A DNA stretch of 10,785 bases from Cylindrodendrum hubeiense (Eukaryota > Ascomycota > Sordariomycetes > Hypocreales > Nectriaceae). This document shows, in pieces, positions 1 through 7,192 of this stretch (the stretch's first letter is position 1; every line of letters starts with the position of its first letter). Both the position numbers and the translations under genes were made by a program. The notes beneath the pieces are model-generated. The model had not been told where the DNA came from. It saw nothing but the letters and a program-made list of their open reading frames with translations, and did no database searches. Where the stretch lies: the NCBI GenBank assembly GCA_014621425.1, contig JAANBB010000782.1, positions 1 to 10,785 on the forward strand, read 5' to 3'.

Positions 1-56
1 GCCCCGTCTCCCCCCCCACGATTTGCCGATTTACTGACTGAAAAATAAAATTACAG
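1..56 (+). other. 3' end of an intron of the left-edge gene
   Basis: The sequence has a pyrimidine-rich stretch, a branch-site-like ACTGAC at about 33-38 and a TACAG acceptor ending at 56. The reading frame used by the next exon is closed here by a TGA at 35-37, so this stretch cannot be coding in that frame. The donor lies outside the window. This is inference from splice-site pattern only. Confidence 0.5.
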
Positions 57-124
57 GCGATGCCGTAGTCATCCAGAACTATATACCCGTCAAGGTCATG
101 CTCCAGCGCTGGGACCACGAGTAG
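57..124 (+). CDS. Terminal coding exon of an unidentified gene (partial)
   Basis: After the acceptor at 55-56 an open frame runs as xGC GAT GCC and so on to a TAG at 122-124. It encodes about 22 residues ending in the C-terminal string VKVMLQRWDHE. The exon starts in phase 1, needing one base from the previous exon. The gene runs convergent to sdhB, with roughly 490 bp between the two stop codons. I do not recognise the family from so short a tail, and the exon call rests on the splice acceptor, the branch site and the upstream in-frame stop. The exon could be a chance open stretch, so confidence is moderate. Confidence 0.45.
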
Positions 125-610
125 GTCGGCGGTCCGCACCTGAAATGCGTCCTGGTCGCAAGTCCGACTAGCCATGTATTTCTTTCTTCAATTCGTATGC
201 GCATCGTCGCTGGGCCAGGTTAAGGCTCCTAGGGATTCCGATCCAGCATCGGAAATTGGCGTCTGGAGCATTTGTCTTGTTGTATCGTAACTCACCGTTA
301 TGCCACAGTCGAATCAACAGGTCATCAGAAGCATTGAAAAATAAAACTACTCGTGAAAAAAAGATGAAAAAAGCAACAGTTCACATGATCCAAGATTAAG
401 AAAGGCCGAGGCCAAGAGATTGAACGACTAAGAAAACATGTTTCTGCCAAGTTGATATCAGAACACGACGTTTAACTCCCACCCATCTAACCTATACACA
501 GGGTTACAGTCCTCGTGCCCTCGGTCGCAGTGTTGCGCCCGCCAAATTCGTCGCCTTTTGCAAAGATCGTTTCCGATCACAATCCTGCCCATCTCCCCAA
601 CCACACACGC
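125..610. other. Intergenic region between two convergent genes
   Basis: No convincing coding region is seen. The stretch should hold the 3' UTRs and poly(A) sites of the unidentified left gene (+) and sdhB (-). It includes an A-rich patch at about 336-375. An open frame that runs from about 515 into the sdhB coding region on the opposite strand is a shadow of that gene. Confidence 0.6.
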
Positions 611-1586
611 TTAGTTGCCCAGAGCCATCGTCTTCTTAATCTCCGCAACAGCCAGCCCGGGGTTCAGGCCCTTGGGGCACGCCTTGGTGCAGTTGAGAAT
701 AGTGTGGCAACGGTACAGGCTCATCGAGTTCTCGAGGTTGGTCTTGCGCTCGGCTGTGCGCTCATCGCGAGAGTCGGCCAACCATCGGTAGGACTGGAGG
801 AGGATGGCGGGACCGAGGTACTCTTCCGAGTTCCACCAGTAAGAGGGGCACGAAGTTGAGCAGCAGGCGCACAGAATGCACTCGTAGAGACCATCAAGCT
901 TCTTGCGGTCGGCCTTGCTCTGTCGGTACTCCTTGCCCTATGAAAGTGTCAGTGCCGGCGCAGGTCAATGGGTAAAATGGGGATACTCACGTCCTCCGCG
1001 GGGGTATCACGCTGGAGGTAGGGCTTGATGCTCTTGTACTGCTTGTAGAAGTGCGTCAGGTCAGGGACGAGGTCCTTGACGACATAGGTGTGAGGCAGAG
1101 GGTAGATCTTGACGTCGGCGGCTGTGTCAAGGGGGATTTTGCCTGTTTGGACTGTTAGCACTGCTGCCGCACAAAGCTAATGTCCCGCACGCGACCGGGC
1201 CGGGGGAGGTAGGTCATACACAAGCAAGCGAGAGTGTTCTGGCCGTTGATGTTCATGGCGCAGCTACCGCAGATGCCTTCTCGACAGCTACGTCGGAAGG
1301 TGACGGTGGGATCGAGCTCATTCTTGATTCGGATCAAGGCGTCCAGGATCATGGGGCCGGTCTTGTTCAGGTCGAGGGTGTAGGTCTGGAGGCGCGGCTT
1401 CTCGCTGGGGGTGTCGGGATTCCATCGGTAGATCTGGAATGACCTCAGCTTGGCCTCAGGCTGTGCGGGAACCTCGCTGACGGAGGCCATGGAGCGGGTG
1501 AAGGCAGCGCCAATTCGGGCACCTGGGCGGAGGGCTGTCCTCACGGAGGAGGCGCCGAGGAGGCAAGAGGAGCGAAGGGAGGCCAT
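611..1586 (-). CDS. sdhB: Succinate dehydrogenase iron-sulfur subunit, mitochondrial
   Basis: Complex II subunit that passes electrons from the flavoprotein SdhA to ubiquinone through three Fe-S clusters at the inner mitochondrial membrane. Exons on the minus strand are 1586-1220, 1142-991 and 937-611. The introns are 77 bp (GTATGA donor, GCTAAC branch) and 53 bp (GTGAGT donor), and the product is 281 aa, normal for the family. Residues 1-37 have no acidic residue and several Arg, as in a mitochondrial presequence. The 2Fe-2S ligands are C101, C106, C109 and C121. The 4Fe-4S ligands are C193, C196, C199 and C260. The 3Fe-4S ligands are C203, C250 and C256. P204, N209 and H251 near the quinone site are the usual forms. 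The ATG at 1586 is the first in frame; the open frame extends upstream to 1664 without another ATG. The gene is divergent from the PTC7-like gene. Confidence 0.97.
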
Positions 1587-1824
1587 GGCGGAAATCGCAA
1601 TTGGCACCGGAGGAGACAGACAGTCAGTCTTCAACAGAAAATTATCAGGGTCGCGGCTGATCAATTGACAGAAGTAAAGCCGTTCAAATCTCCTCCGTGG
1701 AGTCGTCGATGTTCGTCAAAGGGTGGCGTTGGCGTCTCTTCGTTTCTCTCATCGTCATGAATTTGGGCAGCGGCAACCTTCCTCGGCTATTACTGCACAG
1801 TATGGATACCACGGCTGCCGTCGC

Positions 1825-1829
1825 CCAAT
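1825..1829 (+). promoter_or_regulatory. CCAAT box (candidate HAP/CBF site)
   Basis: The context is CGCCCAATCAAA, which matches the fungal HAP-complex consensus CCAATCA. It lies about 240 bp upstream of the sdhB start codon. The HAP complex is known to control respiratory genes in fungi; use of this copy is inferred from position only. Confidence 0.45.
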
Positions 1830-1894
1830 CAAACGTTTGGAATTGTCAGATGGCTACTTCCGGGGTGATCCGGGTCGGGGAGGCTCGTGACTGG

Positions 1895-1902
1895 CACGTG
1901 AC
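1895..1902 (+). promoter_or_regulatory. CACGTGAC E-box (candidate Cbf1-type bHLH site)
   Basis: CACGTGAC is the reverse complement of GTCACGTG, a full match to the yeast Cbf1 consensus RTCACRTG. It lies 66 bp from the CCAAT box, about 310 bp from the sdhB ATG and about 585 bp from the phosphatase ATG. Binding is not shown; an 8-bp match can occur by chance. Confidence 0.4.
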
Positions 1903-2131
1903 CGGACCGGGGGTTCATCCTCGGCTAATTGGGCGAGGGAACAACATGTCCGGCGGAACAACATAGATCCACTCCGATCCGGTTCACTGCCTCCGGACGT
2001 CGATTCGAAGCGGAGCTCTCAAGGGAGCGGCTTTCACCTTGGTCTGTGCGCAAGGGAGAGAAAAAAAAGTTGGGCGAGGTGGGCCATTCTTCGGCCCTGT
2101 ATCCTCTAACGTGGTGCACATTAGGGTGCTG

Positions 2132-2150
2132 GCCGCTGGCCGCCAGTGGC
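2132..2150. repeat. Short inverted repeat in the divergent promoter
   Basis: Nine-base arms GCCGCTGGC and GCCAGTGGC flank a single C at 2141. The only non-Watson-Crick pair is a G-T, so the RNA form could make a hairpin. No factor or function is recognised. Confidence 0.4.
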
Positions 2151-2321
2151 TGTTCAAAGATATTGGAGCCTGGAGGGGCCAATTGCCAACTTGCAGGGGC
2201 CCATCGCCCATCGTGGCCAAAGAAACGTGAGATTAGATACGGACACTGCCGCCACTGGACCCTTTCTCACCTCACACTCAACAGATCTCTCCTCATCACC
2301 AGATTCCGACTTCCTCCTTCA

Positions 2322-2381
2322 ATGTCCTGCATTTCTCGCGCCCAAGATGGTCCTTCTGTAATTACCCTCACTGTGAATTGA
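2322..2381 (+). other. Candidate upstream ORF of the PTC7-like gene
   Basis: An ATG at 2322 opens a 19-codon frame ending in TGA at 2379-2381. A second ATG at 2347, in another frame, opens a 4-codon ORF ending at TAA. Both lie 105-165 bp upstream of the main ATG at 2486 in a pyrimidine-rich leader. They matter only if transcription starts upstream of 2322, which the sequence does not show. Confidence 0.25.
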
Positions 2382-2485
2382 GTCTAGGGCCTTTGCGACC
2401 GATCTCCTTCTATCTCGGCCCCCGTCTTCTTCGACTTGCGCCTGCGTCTGCGCCTGCAATTGCGCCCCAGTACTTTTTACCCATC

Positions 2486-3726
2486 ATGGCTCCCGCTACG
2501 ACTTACAACCGAGCTGCCACCACCGCCTGGCGATCCCTCGCACAAGGTCCGTTACAGGCCGTCGAATCCTATGGCCGCTCCATTCTAACATAGTCGTAGC
2601 TTCGTTACGATCCTCTTTACGACTAAACGCCCGTCCGCTCTTGGCAGTGCCCGTGTCATCGACATCGCACATGTATTCGACATCGACGAATGCCCCCAAA
2701 TTCTCCTACCACATCGCCTCCTCCTTCATCGCTAAAGATCGACCATACGATCCCTCAACTCACGTGTTTCACTTCAACCCTTACAATCGCATCCAACCCC
2801 CACGGAACCGCCGCCCTTCCGCGCGTCCCGAATCCGGCCACGATGCCTTCTTCGTCAGCCGCCTCAATGACTCCGGCTCAGTAGCCTTTGGTCTTGCAGA
2901 TGGTGTTGGCGGCTGGGTCGACTCTGGCGTTGATCCTGCCGACTTCTCTCACGGCTTCTGCGACTACATGGCCATCGCGGCCCACGAATACAAGGCCGAT
3001 AGCGACCCGCCACTTACGGCAAGGAAGCTTATGCAGAAGGGATACGATGCCATCTGCCAGGACCGGAGCTTGCGCGCCGGCGGAAGTACGGCATGTGTAG
3101 GCATTGCGGGAGCTGACGGGAACCTCGAAGTTGCAAACCTCGGCGACTCCGGTTTCTTGCAACTGCGTCTAAACGGCGTTCATACCTACTCAGAGCCGCA
3201 AACACACGCTTTCAACACCCCGTTCCAGTTATCTCTGGTTCCTCCTAGTGTCGCGGCCCGTATGGCAGCATTCGGCGGTGCCCAGTTGAGCGACTTGCCT
3301 CGAGACGCGGATGTTACCCAGCACTCACTGCGTCACGGAGACGTCATTGTGTTTGCGACGGACGGTGTACTCGACAACCTCTTCAACCAGGATATTCTGC
3401 GCATTGCCAGCCGCGTGCTGGTCTCAAGCGGCGCCTGGGTGATGACGGAGACTGGCGGGGCTCGTGTGGTTGATTTATTGGAACCTCTGGTCAAGTTGCC
3501 CGAGGCCTCCGCCGGCAAGGCCGTAACCTTGCAGAGTACGCTCGCCACCGAAATCGTCACCGCGGCGAAGCGAGCCAGTGTCAACACTAAACTCGACGGC
3601 CCCTTCGCCAAGGAGGTCCAGAAGTACTACCCCCAAGAAAATTGGCACGGCGGCAAGGTGGACGATATCTGCGTCATCGTGGCTGTGGTGAACGAGGAGT
3701 CGGAGGGGGTGAAGAGCAAGTTGTAA
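2486..3726 (+). CDS. PTC7: PP2C-family protein phosphatase, PTC7/azr1 type
   Basis: Metal-dependent Ser/Thr phosphatase of the mitochondrial Ptc7 branch; in yeast Ptc7 acts on mitochondrial proteins, including coenzyme Q biosynthesis, and the S. pombe homologue is azr1. I infer two exons, 2486-2546 and 2648-3726, with a 101-bp intron (GTCCGT donor, GACTAAAC branch region, TTGGCAG acceptor), giving 379 aa. The first 50 residues lack acidic residues and carry Arg, Ser and Thr, like a mitochondrial presequence. Visible PP2C motifs are GHDAFFV with D86, ADGVGGW with D105 and G106, GGSTA from 165, GDSG with D187, ATDG with D259 and DD at 359-360, so the metal-binding acidic residues are present. 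The donor is weak. The alternative start is the ATG at 2671 in the main exon (351 aa), which would drop the targeting-like region. Confidence 0.92.
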
Positions 3727-4452
3727 TTTCCAGCGCGTACGGTTTTGGGCATAGATGCATGGCACATAGAGGCAGGAACGCAAGCATATTGGGATCATGG
3801 GAATGTTCGGAGTCAATATAGAACGGGGGGGACACGCGAGGTCTTAGTCTGCGGGAAATGTACATAGGATGGCGCATCTCGCATGACTTCATATGCGTCG
3901 CTAATATGACGATGACGTTTCAGAATTTAACCTTTGGGTCAGATCCCTCATTGATCTGTTACAATACTACAATAACGTTTCTGTGCGCTCAATCCGTGCT
4001 ACTGGGGTCAATAACCTGGGAAAACATGGCCTGATGTTGGTGTGGAGTTTGCAAGATATCTTACAACATCTGGTTAATTGAGTCCGAACGATGCTTCCAA
4101 CTTGTGAAACCATACACCTAGATATAGAAGATAATAAAATAATTATGAAATAGTCATTGCGGTGGAAAATAATCATACGGCATGGTGGATGTGTTGATGT
4201 AAATCATACAACCGCAAGTCGGTTTCCGTGCAAGTGCAGGGTAAGCTTTAGAGCGCATTGCACAGTGCGCCAAACTCGATGACATCACAAACAGGAAGAG
4301 TAGCACTCCCTAAATAAAGACAATATGCAGGGTGGCCATGAGCTTATACCTAAAGAAGCCGGTAACATCGGATCTACGGCCGGGAAGAAGATCTAGATTT
4401 ATGCGGTAAGTGCCGACTGTGACATACTCCGTGCGTCTCATATCAGACCACC
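3727..4452. other. Intergenic region between the PTC7-like gene and the carrier relic
   Basis: No convincing coding region is seen. The left part should hold the phosphatase 3' UTR. Composition becomes A+T-richer at about 3900-4200 than in the flanking genes. A small inverted repeat lies at 4253-4270, and an intron-like unit at 4406-4446 is described with the findings. Confidence 0.55.
4253..4270. repeat. Short inverted repeat
   Basis: Arms GCGCATTG and CAGTGCGC are separated by CA, with one T-G mismatch that would be a wobble pair in RNA. No T-tract or coding context gives it a role. Confidence 0.35.
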
Positions 4453-5302
4453 ATGGCTTACAAGTCGGACCATATCTCGGCTGGGGACTTTGCCGCGTTC
4501 ATAGTCGACCTCCTCGTCTATCCTCTTGATATTTTGAAAACTCGATATCAAAGCCAGGACTACGTCAAAACATATGCATCAAGTCCGGCGAAAAAGGTAT
4601 ACATCCTCGGGAGTTTGTGTCAAGGCATTGAGAGTGTAGTGTTGGCTACACTTCCGGCAGGTTCGTCCTTTAAAACGGCTGCCCATAAATAATCAGGAAA
4701 TAACTTAATATGGTCACAACTGGCTTCTTCTTTTTTAGCTTATGAGACTGGTAAGAAGTTGATTGGGGGGGGACCATGCTCCTCGAGGAGCCTCTGATGC
4801 TTTCTTCTGCTTCTGGAGTTGAAGGATTAACCTCCTGCTTGGTTCTCGCCCCAGCCGAGGTCATCAAGCCGAGCGCCCAGATGCTGCACACTAATCAGAC
4901 AAGGGATATAAATATGGAGTCCTCTACGTCATTACGAGCTTTTCGCCAGCTCGGCCGTACAGGGGTATCGAATCGACTATTTACAGGATACACGGCTTTG
5001 TCGCACGCAACCTGCCTTTCACGGCGATTCAGTTTCCGATTTTTGATCATGTGAGAACCCGCAGAACGGATGATGCTGAGCGCAGGAGCGCAGGAACCAG
5101 GCGAAGCCGCGGCTAAGCTCGCTGGGAGACAGGCGATGAAGGGGGTTGGATGGTGACACAAGAGCTTTACGGTGAGAAAGGTGCGCATGGGGGTTTCCGG
5201 GGTGCGGCTCTGCGGTCGGGGTGGACAATGCTGGGGAGTGGATTGTATCTGGGCGGACGCCAGATATGGGGGATGAGGTTCGGGGCTGAACCTTTCAGAT
5301 AG
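4453..5302 (+). pseudogene. Decayed mitochondrial carrier gene, S-adenosylmethionine carrier (Pet8)-like
   Basis: Remains of a mitochondrial carrier family (SLC25) transporter, closest by my reading to the SAM carrier branch. Repeat 1 is recognisable at 4453-4660 (VDLLVYPLDILKTRYQSQDY, a PxDxxK signature). Repeat 2 is at about 4773-5050 (CLVLAPAEVIK, then in another frame VARNLPFTAIQFPIFDHVR). The end of repeat 3 is at about 5147-5280 (GFRGAALRSGWTMLGSGLYL). These pieces lie in different frames: the frame changes at the 8-G run 4765-4772, near 4994-5000, near 5060-5070 and near 5142-5147. The original frame stops soon after the G run at TGA 4795-4797. The PxDxxK part of repeat 3 is absent. 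An intron may lie between about 4661 and 4738 (TTTTTTAG acceptor). The last piece stops at TAG 5300-5302. No functional carrier can be read from it. Confidence 0.85.
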
Positions 5303-6481
5303 AGCAGAGAGCCGACAGTTCAGAAGACAAGAAGGAAACACCACAACTGCCGAGGAATGACAAATCAAGTCTGGGCGACCAAACTTCCGCGAGTCGAGCC
5401 AAACATTTCTGCATAACGCCCTCTTACACCGCCGGTGCTGAGGTTAACAAGGGAGAGTCCCAGGGATGTCGACATCCTCGTGGCGGCTGACGTGTTCGCA
5501 CAAACCTCCCGACCCGCACGAGCAAGCCATGTCTGCAATATTCCGATGCAACACTTGTCTTTCATTCCACCGGCGTACTCGTATGTGCGCAGGTATGTGC
5601 GCAGGTATCTGAGCGCAGAAGGAAAGCCCGGGAGTCATCGAGGGTGTTGGATATATGTATCTCAAGGATGCAAGATAGACGAGGTGCGCTGTCAGCGGTT
5701 TAGCGGCTCCTGCAAAGTCATTACCGCATGGCGGCCTGCGCTAGCCCTGCATCCAGTTACGCCTTGTTCCTATCGCCATACGTCTCCGCGTTAATCCCAA
5801 CTGCCGGAGTCGGGGGAGAGGATTGTCTTTGCTTCTGGCGGTGAGGCCATCCGGGTGAATTCGTGTTCTGAGTCGTGAACGGGAGTGTTACGCGTAGCCC
5901 TCGATCCCGTCATGGCTGGGAGCCGTTGCGTGTTAGTCCAGTCAGCTCAGCTAAAACTCAGTTCTGGATACCGCCTCGGCCCCATCCTCGACATTATCGG
6001 GTGTCACGTCGAGACCAATGGGGACAATAAAAAGATAACGGACTGTGCAGGAACCCGTTCCTATAAGAATGGCTCTTCGTTATGCGAGATAAGAGATTTG
6101 GCTTGGGTTTTTCGCCGGTCATGTCCGAGGGGCCGTCGTCGGCCTGGAAGTCCGACAGCCCGCACCAACAAGGTTGCCGGCACCGCCTCGAGAGAACTGT
6201 AGCCGGCCCACACTTGCCGGTGTACGAATAAGTTGCGCCGGGATGGTGTCATTTAGCACGTTATTCCATGCTAGATGGTCTAAGGACGCATGGACAGTGC
6301 TCAGTATCATAATAAAACGTGCGGGCTCGTGCTGTTGTGTGAGTAGTCTCCTTCATAGATTGTTCCGTCTTCATCCTCCAGCATAACCCGGCCACCATCG
6401 CAATTGCTTCGGCGCCAATTGACTCGACACAACGCTATTGAGCACGCAAAACCGGGATTATCCAGACTCTCGGAATATCCG
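5303..6481. other. Intergenic region between the carrier relic and the UPF0643 gene
   Basis: This 1.18-kb stretch has no coding region I can support. The open frames are short, overlap on both strands and show no domain. It contains a 12-bp tandem repeat at 5581-5608. The right end should carry the promoter and leader of the UPF0643 gene. I saw no transposon ends or target-site duplications. Confidence 0.55.
5581..5608. repeat. Tandem repeat, 12-bp unit, 2.3 copies
   Basis: The unit GTATGTGCGCAG occurs at 5581-5592 and 5593-5604 without mismatch, followed by GTAT. It lies in gene-free sequence about 280 bp after the carrier relic. Confidence 0.8.
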
Positions 6482-7192
6482 ATGGCATCCGTTCAAGTTC
6501 AGACCGCCCCGGGAGCGGATCTCGGCGGCTTCCCAAAGACTGATGCGCAAGTGCAAGTCAGCCAAGTCGACCCCGACTTTCTCACCAATGGACGTTACTT
6601 GATGCAATCGCCATACGCAGAACAGGACCATCTGCTTGACTTGGAAACGCTCAACAATGAGAATGCGCTCTTGGCGAGGGGATTGACTCGACTGCAAGTT
6701 CTCCGCGAGGACTATGCGACAGCACCATATCTCGATTCTTTCAACTGGCCCGAAGTCATGTCAGAAGTCAAGCGTCTTGCCACTGAATCCGGCAGGGCCT
6801 TCAAGGAGACCTCGTTTTATATCGTCGCGTTCCGGTCACAAATCAAAACGAGCACAGAGTACGCCGATCTCGGTCGCCTGGACGAGGCCGCTCACGCTGA
6901 GGCCATCGCCAGCGGTGGTTTCCTCAAGTAAGTTTGCGATTCGCAGGGGTGTAGAGGGGTCCTTGCTGACGAGACCAGGTACTGGTTTGGGGAGCCGGAC
7001 TCGGACCTTCGGAACCTGGCAACCTGCATATGGAGAACCAGAGAGGATGCAAGGAATGGAGGCCGAGGGCCGGCGCATCGAGAAGCCGCGGGCGCGACTC
7101 GCGCTATGTATGCGTTCTGGAAGATCGACCAACACCGCCTGATCATTCGCGATGACGTGGAATCATGGGAGATTATACCCTGGGAGGAGTGA
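6482..7192 (+). CDS. UPF0643-family conserved fungal protein of unknown function
   Basis: The family (S. pombe PB2B2.08 type) is widespread in ascomycetes and has no established function that I know. Exons are 6482-6927 and 6979-7192; the 51-bp intron has a GTAAGT donor, GCTGAC branch site and CCAG acceptor and splits the codon for K149. The product is 219 aa and intact. Conserved blocks I recognise are LREDYATAPYLDSFNW (74-89), ETSFYIVAFRSQ (109-120), AHAEAIASGGFLKYWFG (137-153), RNLATCIWRTREDA (160-173) and GPAHREA (179-185). Residues 109-207 read as beta-alpha-beta-beta-alpha-beta, like ABM-type ferredoxin folds; this is my inference. There is no signal peptide or membrane segment. The ATG at 6482 is the first in frame; the frame is open upstream to about 6404 but without an ATG. 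Confidence 0.9.

Larger units (their letters stand above)
1587..2485. promoter_or_regulatory. Divergent promoter region between sdhB and the PTC7-like gene
   Basis: These 899 bp separate the two start codons and must hold both 5' UTRs and both promoters. The right third, about 2263-2480, is pyrimidine-rich on the + strand, as is usual for fungal leaders before an ATG. A CCAAT box (1825-1829) and a CACGTGAC element (1895-1902) lie near the sdhB side. The open frames in this stretch look like chance: low-complexity composition, overlapping frames on both strands and no recognisable domain. Confidence 0.65.

Noticed and set aside
515..859. Plus-strand open frame over sdhB exon 3
   Set aside because: Antisense shadow of the sdhB exon with its cysteine clusters; no domain and no good start context.
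1587..1664. N-terminal extension of sdhB
   Set aside because: The frame stays open but holds no ATG, and the protein from 1586 already begins with a good mitochondrial presequence.
1905..2015. tRNA-like B-box words (GGTTCATCC; reverse GCTTCGAATCG)
   Set aside because: Neither matches the B-box consensus fully, and no acceptor stem, A-box or anticodon arm could be built around them.
1929..2381. Open frame of about 150 codons in the divergent promoter
   Set aside because: Overlapping frames exist on both strands, there is no recognisable domain and composition is uneven; only its last part is kept, as a candidate uORF.
4453..5302. Repeat-induced point mutation as the cause of carrier decay
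   Set aside because: The damage is mainly single-base length changes and a deletion; I see no general excess of C-to-T or G-to-A stops, and G+C stays high.
6404..6481. N-terminal extension of the UPF0643 protein
   Set aside because: Open frame without an ATG; the 219-residue product from 6482 fits the family length.
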